Source: Hirundichthys speculiger (lineage: Eukaryota; Chordata; Actinopteri; Beloniformes; Exocoetidae). From it: a stretch of 64,000 nucleotides of DNA. A program made the position numbers and the translations under genes. Shown piece after piece: positions 33,477 to 44,629 of this stretch (positions are counted from its first letter, which is position 1; every line of letters starts with the position of its first letter). The DNA is taken from assembly GCA_018398805.1 (NCBI GenBank), contig JAGFBZ010000328.1, positions 1-64,000 of the forward strand, in the 5' to 3' direction. The notes beneath the pieces were generated by a model. The model was not told where the DNA came from. It saw only the letters and a list, made by a program, of their open reading frames with translations, and searched no databases.

Positions 33477-33767
33477 GTCAACAATGTCAAGTATGCTGTC
33501 AAAGATGTATTTGTCATAGATGTACTGCATTCAGAGAGAATTCCACTCTTTTGGCAAATCAAGTACATCTTGAATGTTGATACCTTGTGGATCCTCTGTG
33601 GTAAAATGTTGGCTCCTCTGTCATATGACTGTCACTTTCATGCATACAGTGTTAAAGTAGATGGAGAATGGACTTTACTAAAAGCAGGTGATGAAATGGG
33701 CTTCCAGGCATTTGACACTTACTCTGTGGATAACAGTTTATATGTCACACTTAGACATAGTTTTTGA
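33477..33767 (+). pseudogene. Out-of-frame C-terminal continuation of the transposase
   Basis: Directly after the transposase stop, another frame is open for 96 codons. It starts VNNVKYAVKDVFVIDVLHSE and includes FWQIKYIL, GEWTLLKAGDEMGF and NSLYVTLRHSF before a stop. Its composition is protein-like, and it falls where CACTA transposases of this type still have C-terminal sequence. The two frames meet around 33467-33476, where each is closed by a TGA. The likeliest reading is a small frameshifting change; a short unrecognised intron is the alternative. Confidence 0.55.
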
Positions 33768-33909
33768 AAATGTACAAAATAGACATGAGAAACTGTTATA
33801 TTTTCTGTCATGAGTGTTACGCATACAGTTTTAAAGTTTAAAGGTGGAGAATGGAGCTACCTGTAATGGACAGTTCATTGCATAAAGTGAAATGAAATTG
33901 AAATGTAAA

Positions 33910-33915
33910 AATAAA
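33910..33915 (+). terminator. AATAAA polyadenylation signal downstream of the transposase
   Basis: AATAAA occurs about 140 bp after the end of the C-terminal continuation and before the right subterminal repeats. No comparable signal lies between the SAM gene and the transposase, which is compatible with one shared 3' end. Confidence 0.45.
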
Positions 33916-34002
33916 GAATACATTATGATAAATTTCAAATTTATGTATTTTGTGTAATGTAGATAATAGCCAAAAAAATATAGAATAATAATTAATGATA
34001 CT

Positions 34003-34235
34003 ATACTGTACCCTATGAAGGCCAATTTTGTACCCTTTTAAAGGTACATTTTTGTGCGTGAATATAAGAGTACAAAATTGCCACCAGAGGTACAAGATTG
34101 GTCTCTATAAGGTACAAACCACAAGGGTACAAATAAGTACCCCATGTTAAGGGTACAAAACTGTACCTTCTGAGGGTACTGCCCCAGTGACAAGCCATTG
34201 TACCTCTAAAGGTACAATTCTGTACTTTCTTTTTC
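34003..34235. repeat. Right subterminal GGTACA repeat array of the CACTA element
   Basis: About a dozen GGTACA/TGTACC words lie in 230 bp, including TTGTACCCTTTTAAAGGTAC and GGTACAAAACTGTACC. They mirror the left array at 25040-25225 and lie next to the right terminus. Confidence 0.75.
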
Positions 34236-34243
34236 TGAGAGTG

Positions 34244-34986
34244 TGGAAGACAGATGATGTTAATGCGATTAAGTTGACAATCTTAAACTGCGATAAGAGA
34301 GACGGTTAACGTGGCGCTGTTTCTCCACTGCTGTTCCCTGTTCAGTGAGACTTGACTTTAACGTGCTGCTCTGGCGCTTTTCCGGCGCTGTTGCACCTCT
34401 GCACCACCTTGGAAGGTGATATCAGAGGCGTAACATGTGGAAAGGTGTAACAGGGGAAGGCTGCAAACTCCGCACAGAGAATGTAATCAGTCCGTCATGG
34501 GGACTTTGAGGGAAGGGCCGTCTGACAGCGGCGTCCAGGTTCGCTTTCAGAAGGTCAAGCCACATGACAAGCAAACCAAAAGGTGCAACAATTGCAAAAA
34601 AAACAACAGCAGGATAGGCAACAACCTTTGTCACTTAAGCCATGAGCTACTTTTCTGTGCTTAACAACCTGCAGTCGGGATGTCGTCTCCCTCCTGCAGC
34701 TACGCTAAGACCCAAACTGTCAGCAGCTTAGCTAGCAAAACTGATACAAGCACCGCTATGTGTTCCACGGATGCAACCAGGTACACACTTTACTTTCATA
34801 TCGACAGTGTTTCAGCGGCGTGTTCATTTAACGCCAGCTAGATAAAGCAGCCAGTGATCAGAGACATCAGGGATTGGAGCTGATTTTAGAGACTGTGGCG
34901 GTCTGAAATTCATTTGTAAGTGGAGGTAGAGAGAAGAGGGCGTCTGTACCGCGTCTTTCTACCATGATCTATAATCGCTGCGTGAC
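34244..34986. other. No gene recognised
   Basis: Right flank of the CACTA element. The frame at 34437-34664 has no domain I recognise. Confidence 0.35.
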
Positions 34987-36134
34987 TAGGGCTGGGCAAG
35001 TTAACGTGTTATTATCACGTAATCTCATTAATCTAATAACGCCGACATTTATTTTATCGCGCGTTAACGCATGTTGCTCACATGCTTTTGTTTTGAAAAG
35101 TCTTTTACTGGCTGCTGCGGCACTGGAAGAGAATTGGCGGAAAAACATGCAGAAAAGCTAAAACGGACATGGAGAACGGTAAAAATCCGTGAACTTTACA
35201 GTTCAGGTAGCAACTCAGGTAGCAATATTACCAATTCTGTTTGAAAACAAAAATTCTGGACTGCAACAAAACTTTGACGTCATTCCTCCATGTTCCATCA
35301 GATCTGCTCCATGTGTTCACTGTCCTGCTGTTCTCTAGCTGGTTACTGCAGTGCGGCTCCATCTAGTGGCACAGATGTGTAATGACAACAGAAAGTCCAG
35401 TCCTCGATTATAAAACAAATTCAGTTCTGTGGCCCATTTTTTGATTTCTTATTTTTGATCCAAGTCTAAAATTGAAATATAAAAACAACTCAGGCATTTT
35501 TTTCGTTTTTTTTGTGTTAGATTTAAAAATGAAAAACGTAATAAAATGTCACTTTTACATTTTTTTTTTTGACAGTTGAAAATGAAAAGAATGAATGATA
35601 CACAGATTGGTAAAGTTACTGAACTTTAACGTGGACATTTTCATTTTAAAGTTCTCCCAGATGGAGGATTCAACAGAAACAAGGTTATTTGTAACAACTG
35701 ACAAGTTGAACTCCCCGTTAAAAGTTTCTGCTGTTACCTCAGAAATTACCTGATTTAATGTTCTGATTGTGCTGAGACACAATCATTTTGTTGGATTTTG
35801 TTTGTAGACTTTTTAAAAAAAAATTTTTAAAAACAGGATGACATTAATGCCCTGGCAGTGGCAATAAGCTTTTTTTCTTTTTTTTTCTTCATTTTTTAAG
35901 ATGAGATTTACACTAAATATGTGTTACTGACAAGTGCTGATGTTAAAAGTGTTTGAACAACAAATGTTATGGCACTTTAGTTCATATGGCAGCAGAACAT
36001 TTCAATAAAAGTGACCTTTACACTACTTTTGAATTCATTATTTGATTTTTCGTATACATTGCGATTAATCGTGATTAATCAGGGAAATAATGCGATTAAT
36101 CGTGATTACAATTTTTAATCGTTGCCCAGTCCTA
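34987..36134 (+). mobile_element. hAT element of the TAGGGCTGGGCAA family, copy 1
   Basis: Left end TAGGGCTGGGCAAG, right end TTGCCCAGTCCTA, with AATCGTGATTAATC words just inside the right end. The body closely matches 55313-56267 and, inverted, 59882-60929. Flanking octamers TGCGTGAC and GTCATGAC agree at 5 of 8, so the duplication is worn. It is non-coding; the 75-80 codon minus-strand frames shared by the copies reflect shared sequence. Confidence 0.75.
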
Positions 36135-36799
36135 GTCATGACATAAATATGTAGTCAACATGAGTCTAAAAGTGTGCAGGAGAAATATGCTTTCACAAGA
36201 GAATAGATTTTCAGTGAAAGAATGCTGATTTTCTCTTTTCCTGATAGTTTGTACCTTTGAACATGATCGTTCCCTCACCAAGATTACTGTCTGCTAAACT
36301 CTATCCACAGCTGTGTCTGATCTAATTTGTAGTCTTCACAGCATTAATGCTTATCTATTTTTTTTTTCTTATAACATCTTACATTTGTACAAGCGATGTC
36401 AGATTTGGCTCCTTTAAAGAACTCAAGTCCTTTGGGACGAGTCCTTACGGATCCCTCAGCTCCGTTTAAGCTAACGACAGTGAAGCAGAAAGCCGGTCTC
36501 TGGTGGGCGTGGCTGAGAGCGGGAAAGGGTACGACACCCGTCTCACGGGAGTGAAGCTTCCGGAAGTGAACCAGGCTAACGTGAAATAGCATCAGCTTGT
36601 CATCGTCTCAACCCTGACAGCCTTGATTTTCGTTTAAACACATCTAACTGAACATGTGCTATTTTTCATGAATTCCCAACAGACAAAAAATTCACCAAAG
36701 TCAAACACGTGTTTTAGATGTGCTTAATCACTTTTATGAAAGAAGACACATTAAAAACCTCCAAATTAACCCAGTTAATACTCCGAAAGTGATGTGCAC

Positions 36800-37790
36800 T
36801 AATCTTTCATCTAATTAGCGATGAACTGAGCCCTTCACTTAATGAGTATAAAGCAGGATTTTCTTTTCATTTTTTATTTTTTTTTAATTAAAGGACTTCT
36901 CAGTCTGCTAAATCAACGCATATAAAAACTGTAGTAGGTATTGAGCTCGACCAGGCTAGTAATTGGTTAATAGTTTTGTTGTGTCTTCGATGACACCGCC
37001 GCGTTCAGACTGTATTTGTTAATCCAAATAGGACGATAATGAGACTTCTTAACTACATCAATTCGGCTTGAACGTTCCTAATTATGATATGAAATGAAAA
37101 TCATAATTGATGAATTGACTAGTAGCTCAGTAATGAATCACTTTCCATGAGCATTTTATGCCAATTTTTTCCCTGACTTTGAATAAACCCTAATTATCTA
37201 CATTAGTGAAAGTCAATGCCTTAATATTTAATAAATCCTGGATAATCCCATAGCAATCAATTTAGATCAAAATCGCTTCCCACCAAAAAGGTAGAAATGC
37301 TCTGCAAACTCATTCATTCCAGCCTATAATGATCCCTATTTATATGCAGGAGCTTTGTAAAATTGCATGGTGGGTAATTACTTTATTTACTTCTAATCAT
37401 GTCAATGAACCATTGTGCAAGGGTTAGATTGGGGCTGAGCTCATTATAATGATTATGTTTTTTTTCTCTTCAATATCACATTAAGAGCTTGAGTCCAGCA
37501 AAGAGCTGGCTTGATTGACAGCTGCACGTGACAGTATTAGACGCACATCGTCTGAGCATCCTGTAACTAACAGTGAAGTAATCTTTTAAACTGTATTTCT
37601 GCGTCGCTGCATATAATCTGTGTTGAAAAGCCATTTAGAGTTCTGTTAGTACCCTCCAGAAAGAAAAGGAATTAATCAACAAACTTACAGTTATTTGCAA
37701 AAATTAGTGTCCATCTTTTAATCCAATATGTGGTCGTGAATGATATGCATTTATTTACGTATCGAAAATGAAGCTAAAGAGAAATAAATG
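36800..37790. other. Candidate conserved noncoding block with homeodomain and Pbx/Meis-like sites
   Basis: About 1 kb free of transposon hallmarks, with repeated TAATTA cores. At 37512-37534 there is a tight cluster: TGATTGACAG (Pbx-Meis type), overlapping CAGCTG, then CACGTG, then TGACAG. This resembles developmental enhancers in vertebrate gene deserts. No exon is visible. Inference from motif content only. Confidence 0.35.
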
Positions 37791-38011
37791 CTTAGTTCCT
37801 CCTTATGGCCTCCATGGGATTTAAAAGGGCGCCTGTATCGAAGCAGATGTTTTGATCGTTTGCCGGTCTGGAGCATTCAGGGGTGTGTTAACATGATGCC
37901 AAGAGGGAAAGACATCAGCAAAGCTCTTAGAGCAACAACTGTATCTGCATCTGTCAATCTGGACAGGGTAAAAGTACCGTTTTCAATCAATTTGGAGTTC
38001 AGTCTGTCAAC

Positions 38012-38400
38012 ATGAGGCAGATTACTGACAAGTGGAACGCATTTGAGACGATCCTCAGAACAGTGGACATGAAGAAGAAGAAGAAGAAGAGTGGGTCCAT
38101 AACTTTGAAAAAAAATGATGGAGGAAAAAATCGTGGAAATATGACTTATGGACAGATGAGAGCAAAGTGGAGTTGTTTGGCCTTACTTCTCAAGGCCAAG
38201 GGCCCGATCCTCGGTCAGATCTGCTATATCCGCTATTTAGGGATAATGTGTGGTGGGAGAAGCATTCCTCCAAAAAAACGTGATCTCCCACCCTTGCTAT
38301 ATCCTCTTTCCGACACAATGTTTCAGCAGAAACACCTCAACTACGAGTGTTATTCAGTTAAGTTGAATTCAACAACAAAAAAGATCAATTTTTGATTTTA
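38012..38400 (+). pseudogene. Tc1-like transposase remnant
   Basis: In one frame, TATGGACAGATGAGAGCAAA followed by GTGGAGTTGTTTGGC encodes the WTDESKVELFG-like motif of Tc1 transposases. Flanking sequence is frameshifted and carries a (GAA)n run at 38070. It is too short and broken to function. Confidence 0.5.
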
Positions 38401-38860
38401 TCGTCAAGTTTACAGGATGTTTCTTAAGTCTGCACTGTGCATTTTGAACTCTGGGGTCGCTGTTCTGAATTTAAAAAAGACATTTCATCGTTTCATTGCT
38501 CGACAGGATTGTTGAGTCACAGGAAAAAAAAACAGATGATTCAGATGATTACTCATTCCAACCTTTAACGAATGTATTAATTAGGCATTTTTTTCACACC
38601 ATCAATCCTCTTCGGGCCCTCTATGGCTGCACCGCCCCACTGTTAAAAGGAGATTTGTGATAAATACTCAAGTGTACCCGAGCTTAGCCAGCGACTCCCA
38701 TTCACCTCAGAAAAATGGGTCTGGTACCCCTCTCATTCACAGCCATTCCCACCAAAACATCCCAAACCAATCACAAGAGAACGGGAAGAGTCATGACACC
38801 AAAGATTCACAACATACATGTGCATCATTTTTCTGACTGGTTGTGCACATATCCATCCAG

Positions 38861-39942
38861 CAGTGTTGTACCTGAATGCATTCATTGAACGAAAGTTCAC
38901 GAACTAGTTCTTATTTTGTGCGAAGGTGAACTGAGCGCGCTCACTTTCCCCTTCACGAGCGTGGGGCGTGAACAAGTTCATGTTCATTTGGGCATTTGTA
39001 AATGACGCTCTTTCAAAGTTCACGCACGGTCAAAACCATGCCAGGTTTCCAGCGAACTCCATTTAAATACACCACAAACGAGCCTAATATGTGGGTGGGT
39101 GGGGGGGGGATTTAAATATTGAAATGGGGGAAAAAACATTTGCACCTTAAGTACCTGTTTTTGTCTTATAATAAAGGCCATTTGGCAGCAAGTTTTTCCT
39201 CATATTTTTAATATACTGTAGAGCAGTGATTCCCAAATGTGGGCCGCGGCCCCCTGGTGGGCCGTTGAGGTACTACAGGTGGGCCGGGAGAGGGCATTAA
39301 AATTAAACAAATGTGTTTTAAATCCTCAATCTTTTTTAAATATGTTTTTTAATTACTGTAAAATATTCATGACACGATTAAAAAATCATTAAGAAGTAAT
39401 AAAACAAACCAGTTAAGTTATTCTACTGTGATCTTAACTTAATATGACAAGTGTCACCTTATTTGTTGACCCCTTACATTAATATCAGATCATGGTTCCT
39501 GGTCCTGTATGTTGATCACAGTTGTGATTAAAGGTTTCGGTGGGCTGCTGAGATTTTTCACATTTCAAATTGGGCCTTGGTATTCTGAAGTTTGAGAATG
39601 GCTGCTGTAGAGAGAAACTGAAACGGAAATGACAGTTTTACATGGGCTGTTCCTTCAAAGCTAATGTGAACCCTGGTTGGTTAAGGATTCAGAATTGGAC
39701 CAATATTTTTTGACAGATAAAATGGATAAAATAATTGCCGTTTGTGGTGGTGTAGTATATGGGCTGTGGCAATCATTTTGACATAATTGCTCGCAGCAAC
39801 ATTAAAAAAGAATTTTAAAAAATGAATTAAAAATGAACTATTTAGTTCATTTTTTGAAATGGTGAACTGAACTAGTTAATTTTAATTTCTGTGAACTATG
39901 AACTTAACTAGTTCGTGTAGAAAGTGAACTTGCCCAACACTG
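38861..39942 (+). mobile_element. hAT-like element with GTTCA-rich ends and perfect duplication, hosting another MITE
   Basis: Left end CAGTGTTGTACC, right end GCCCAACACTG; the octamer CCATCCAG flanks both sides exactly (38853-38860 and 39943-39950). Subterminal regions are full of AGTTCA/TGAACT and AACTAGTTC words in both orientations. A complete 381-bp MITE at 39224-39604 sits inside with its own perfect duplication. No transposase frame. Confidence 0.9.
39224..39604 (+). mobile_element. hAT MITE nested in the 38861 element
   Basis: Left end CAGTGATTCCCAAATGTGGG, right end GTTTGAGAATGGCTG. The octamer CTGTAGAG flanks both sides exactly (39216-39223 and 39605-39612). Same family as 22407-22744 in the opposite orientation. 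Confidence 0.9.
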
Positions 39943-40079
39943 CCATCCAGAGACAGCTCCTTCGTTCCCTGGAAATAAAAGTCAAATCCAGACTAATACT
40001 TTGCATTGAAGAGGAAAAGAATTGAGATGGCCGGCCAGGCTAAGTCTACCCCTTGGCGCTTTGAAATTGCACCTGGCTT

Positions 40080-41060
40080 TGATGAAACTGTTTTATAATT
40101 CATTTCTTTCATTAATCAGAACGCACTCGTGCGCCCAGTGTGCCACAGAGCGACCAGAGGAATGATAGGAGGAGGCAAAAGATATGCAATATATGCACAG
40201 GTAATGGAAAGATATGTGTTTTTCAAAGGCATCGAGCAGCTGATTAAGTCCAGATTATGCTCAAAGAAAAGGCAGCGGGTCGGTGTATAACCAGTATATC
40301 GGTACTTGAATGAATGGAAAACTAACCTGAAGCCAATTAAGCTTCTCGCCATGACTGTCTTCCCTCTGGGGGGTCTTTGTGCAGCAATAAGTTCCTAATT
40401 GCATGGGCTCCAGTCTTTTTTTCTTCAAATCTCCCTTTTTATCTCTGTATTGCCATTTTAATGTTTGCTGGAAGTGCTATTGATTAATGAGTGACTTTAA
40501 TCAGGGCTTAAAATCAATGGACGCACATCTTTGTTAAAAATGTAGAAAAAAAACTGCAAATGCAATCTTATTTTCCACATGTCCCCTTTTTTCAGGAATA
40601 CAGAGCAGCAGTGTCCTTTCAAGAGCGAATCAATGAAAATGTTTCCTTTTAAGCTCTGACTGTGAAATCACAGTTTAAAAGACACAGAAATGATGTATAG
40701 CCGCTGATATTAAAACCCAGCGGAGCCATTATTTGAGGGTACCAAGATAAGCAATGTCTCTGATTCCCGAGCAAGTGGAAGCCTTGGCTATCAGATACAA
40801 TTTAAAAAAAAAAGGGAAAAAAAAGACAGTGGGAAGAGGCGGTTAAGCTTCGTGTCATAATCCTTCCGATCTCAAACCCAAAGTGTGATTTCTCCTCACT
40901 CTCCCAGAATTTCCTCTCAGAAATTACCATTTACCAATTACACGGTGTCAGGAGTGATTCATATCTCTTTAATGAGAAATGACAGCAGATAGAGGAGAGC
41001 CACCTCGCCTTTGATTTCCTTCTCAGTGGGATGGATGATCTGTTGACAGAACTACCAGCA
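40080..41060. other. Candidate conserved noncoding block
   Basis: A unique stretch with ATTAATCAG, CCAATTAAGC, CTAATTGCATGG and GATTAATGAGTGACTTTAATC words (homeodomain/POU-like sites) and no transposon ends. Any role is inference. Confidence 0.3.
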
Positions 41061-41527
41061 GACAGAAACAGTGGGAGAGGAAGCCGTCAGCGCTCTTTCC
41101 GTCACGTCGTCACCGGTGGAACAAAGAGCGAGAGGGCGCCGCGGGAAGGTGGAGGAACGCTTTCAATCAACTACGTCTAACCTTGGCTACCGGAGCTGCT
41201 GTAAGGGCAGATGCTACAGAAATAGATCCTTTAGGTTTGATTTCAAGATTCAATCTACGCCCATGCTTAGCACAGCAGTACTGTCACTATTTATCAGTAT
41301 GGGAGAATAGTTAAAGCGAAAATACTTCTAGCTATCCATTGTCCATACCCATTTATTCTTATAGGGGGTCTGTTGGACCAAGAGTTGGGAGTACACCCTG
41401 GTGAGGTTGCACAGTTGCTCTATTGTAAATAGAAACTCCTGTACACATAATAGAGTCTTGAAAAGTAAATATGAGGACAATATTTGAAAGCACTGCTTGA
41501 AAAACACGTGAACCCAATCATCTAAAG

Positions 41528-41742
41528 CAGGCGTGGGCACATCCGGTCGTCAAGGACCGGTGTCCTGCGTCTTAGATGTTTCCCTGCTGCAGATTCAAAT
41601 GACCGGCTCGTTAACAGACTTGTGCAGACCTGGATGACCAGCTGATGGTGATCCATTCACTTGAATCAGGTGTGTCGAGGCAGGAAACCATCTGAGACAT
41701 GCAGGACAGTGACCCCTCGAGGACTGGGATTGCCCACCCCCG
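41528..41742 (+). mobile_element. Short hAT MITE (215 bp)
   Basis: Ends CAGGCGTGGGCAC and TTGCCCACCCCCG are inverted relatives. Flanking octamers ATCTAAAG (41520-41527) and GTCTAAAG (41743-41750) match at 7 of 8. Internal words such as AGACATGCAGGACAGTG are typical of an abundant fish MITE. Confidence 0.85.
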
Positions 41743-41818
41743 GTCTAAAGAGACTTTCAAAGACAGGTTACATCATAAAGATGAAATATTAATTATGCTC
41801 TTGCTCTTCAGCTGTTCA

Positions 41819-42464
41819 TTACCTCCGCCAAGGAGGTTATGTTTTTGCCGTGTCTGTCTGTGTTTTTCAGGAGTTGTCATAAATGTAAAAAGGAAGAACT
41901 GATTTCATTTTGGGTGTGATCCGGAAGAAATTCTGGATCACTTTCAAATTTTTGATAACATTGTGGTACATTTTGTTTCTCAATATCTCCGTTAGTTATT
42001 GCCCAAAACTCATGAAAAGTCAGGGATTGACAATGGGAACCTCTATCAAATTTCAAAGGCTGATCCGGATCTGATCCAGAACAGGGATTTTATCGCAATA
42101 TCTATTAAAAATAGGGGTGCCCTTACATTTCTGCCTACTGTGCCTTTAATATTAGAGGTAGAAATCTCTAACACCAGCGCCATCGTGTAGCTGAGTCAAT
42201 GCCGCATATGAATAATGTCAATGGATTTGATCGAGCTTTGATGCGAAGTACCTACTTCATAAAATATACAATGTTGTTTTTTTGCAATGCGCATAAATAG
42301 AAATTATAAGGCATTGAGGTTGTTTAATTTCAATATATTGACTTTGGAAACAAATATTGCATGAAATAGGGTTAGGGGTTAGGGTTATCACAATCTGTAA
42401 ACCACTATATGGGGGAACTGTTGCGCTTGGCGGAGGTCTGCGCTCTCCGAGTGCTTTTCTAGTT
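41819..42464 (+). repeat. CTCCGCC-family repeat, copy 6, split by an insertion
   Basis: Starts TTACCTCCGCCAAGGAGG and ends CGCTCTCCGAGTGCTTTTCT. The middle is interrupted at 42100-42385 by unrelated sequence. The segment before the break includes the SGIDNGNLYQISKADPDLIQ frame seen in other copies. Confidence 0.8.
42100..42385. mobile_element. 286-bp insertion of unknown type in repeat copy 6
   Basis: Bracketed by TATCGCAAT (42091-42099) and TATCACAAT (42386-42394), 8 of 9 matching, where the uninterrupted repeat has this word once. The insert shows no inverted repeats. Its right end has AGGGTTAGGGGTTAGGGTTA, which is telomere-like but too short to call. Confidence 0.5.
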
Positions 42465-43296
42465 CACACTGATCCCACGCAGACGGAGTATTGCTTCTCC
42501 TGACCGTGCTTTCACAGAACAATTTGAAAACATCCCTTTCCTTGTCTTGAAGGTTCATAGCCAACAACAAGCCCCCAATGCCTATGGTCACTGAGTTATT
42601 CAGTTAACGTTGACTAAATTCTAACATAAATTAAAGCTGGGACACACAGAGGTGCTGGCCGCAGTTTTCTGTTGGCTTTTTGCAGTTTTTCCACATCTGC
42701 AGGACAGTGTTATGCTGGTCTGAGCAGATGTTGGCTTATCCAGGTTGCTAACCAAAGCAGCTAGCTCCCCAAAGTTCTCCGAGTGGCCCAGTTCTTAATA
42801 TCGCTAGTCCAGCCAGACTAGCCAGCCTCTACCAAGGTGCGGTTGCAAACGTGGTGGTATTTTCTTGCCGTTGCATCTTGACCTTCCTTGTTGCTTTTTG
42901 TAGCCGCGCTCGAGATGTGTTTTTTTTTTTTTTTTTTGGTGAGACATTCTCGCATCAGCCATTTCTCAACCACACCTCTGACTTTATTTGCAGCCTCCGT
43001 TGCAGCCCTGCGATTTCTTTCCCAATCACCTATTCGCACAGCACTCACTTCATCTCCGCTACCACCTCTCAGGCTGGAACAGAGAAGAGAATGACTGTTA
43101 AGTCATTCCACCTTCATCCATTTCAGAAAGCACAGGAAGGTAGAATAAAAGTGGTAGAGATGTAGGACAGACTGGCTGTGAGAATGAGGCTTAAGGGGTT
43201 TTGAGGCTGCTTTTTCGCATCTACGCACTTTGGTTTGCGCAAATCTACTCAATTTCCTTTAGAATTTACTGATATAACTCAGTCTATCACATGATC
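42465..43296. other. No gene recognised
   Basis: Unique sequence with a poly-T run at 42920. Overlapping frames on both strands lack domains. Confidence 0.35.
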
Positions 43297-43650
43297 AACT
43301 ACAAAAGCACTCGTAGAGCGCAGACCTCCACCAAGCGCAACAATTCCCCCATATAGTGATTTATAGATTGTGATAAAATCCGTGTTCTGGATCAGATCCG
43401 GATCAGCCTAGGCAATAATTAAGGGAGATATTGAGAAACAAAATTTTCAGCCCCATTGACCACAATGTTATCGAAAATTTGAAAGTGATCCAGAATCCAG
43501 GATTTCTTCCGGATCACACCCAAAATGAAATCACATTTCTGACAACTCCTGAAAATTTCATCAAAATCCATCCATAACTTTTTGAGTTATCTTGAACACA
43601 GACAGACAGACAAACGTCGGCAAAAACATAACCTCCTTGGCGGAGGTAAT
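43297..43650 (-). repeat. CTCCGCC-family repeat, copy 7
   Basis: From AGCACTCGTAGAGCGCAGAC to CCTTGGCGGAGGTAAT, with part of the middle deleted around 43408. Both terminal words are well preserved. Confidence 0.8.
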
Positions 43651-44629
43651 GATGGCAAAGCTCTTCAGGCCCAGACCCGACCCATGATTGTACTTCCACC
43701 ATGCCTCCCAGGTAGGATAAGATTCTAATGTGGGATTTCAATAGCAGAAGTATTACATCCATATATAGTGCTTCCAATTTAAACCAGGAAGGTCTATTTG
43801 CTCTTATTCAACCTCAAAACACTTTCCATACTTCTGATAACTCTGCTGTTACTACGAAGACGAACAAAACTTATGTTAACAATTTAAAAAAATTAAATAC
43901 ACCAGCACAACTACAAGTTGTAATGTATGAAAATAGCTACAAGGTGACAAAATGTTTACTGGATCGTCACGTTTGTTAGCTCTTCGTGCTGCTAATAGTG
44001 CTTGGGTAGTGGAGATGGTTGTTGAGTGATGTGGGCGACTGCAGGAGATTAACCCTGATTTATAAGGGCCGACTGGTTGATTTATCCATGAGTTGACTGG
44101 ATATTACTGTTTCCAATCCCAGTCGGAGGGGAGAGGAGTAAGGGGGTGGGTTATGAACAAAGCCATTTAAATCATGAAAAGGCTTGGTTCAAGGCCCTGG
44201 TATAACAGGAGACTACACACTTGCCCTCTGCTTTAACACCTCATAGATATGCTATAATTCTGCTCATCTGTGTGCAGATTTAAACTAGTTCCCCCAGACC
44301 ACGACTGGCCTTGACTCTTGATTGCTTAAACCTGACAGACAGCTTGCACACTGACATATTTAACATCATCTGTTGGTTCTTTTATGTAAATAAGTAGAAA
44401 AAAATCACAAACAAATACATAGTTAAAGGATTGATTATAATCTTGGAGTATTTCCACAAATACCTAAAGTATGCTCCTAGTAGGCTCCTAGTTCGAGGGA
44501 AATACAACCTCAGATGAGTGACATTTACTTTGCCATCATTTATTTTGCAGAACCGAAGCTAAAAAGAGGCTTCCATAGGAATTAAGGGTTTCATCTTCCC
44601 ACGATTGGGTGTCCCAGCAAATTTAATTC
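43651..44629. other. No gene recognised
   Basis: Unique AT-rich sequence with no supported features. Confidence 0.35.

Larger units (their letters stand above)
25026..34243 (+). mobile_element. CACTA (EnSpm) DNA transposon carrying two genes
   Basis: The left end reads CACACTCAGAAATAGGG and the right end TTTTTCTGAGAGTG; the reverse complement of the right end is CACTCTCAGAAAAAG. The termini are therefore CACT-type inverted repeats, apart from a 2-bp difference. Both ends hold arrays of GGTACA/TGTACC subterminal repeats. The interior encodes a SAM-domain protein (26108-31314) and a CACTA-type transposase (31322-33469, continuing to 33767), both on the plus strand. Removing the nested 1.7-kb insertion in intron 1 gives an original length near 7.5 kb. 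The expected 3-bp duplication is not clear: ATG on the left, TGG on the right. Gene 1 is fully open and gene 2 has one frame break, so the copy is relatively young but possibly inactive. Confidence 0.85.

Noticed and set aside
25023..34246. ATG/TGG as the 3-bp target duplication of the CACTA element
   Set aside because: The flanking triplets do not match, so no duplication is claimed.
35555..35782. 75-80 codon frame shared with 55744-55986
   Set aside because: Shared because both lie in copies of the same non-coding hAT element; peptide resembles no known transposase.
42368..42387. Telomeric repeat array
   Set aside because: Only three imperfect GGGTTA units; too short for an interstitial telomere.
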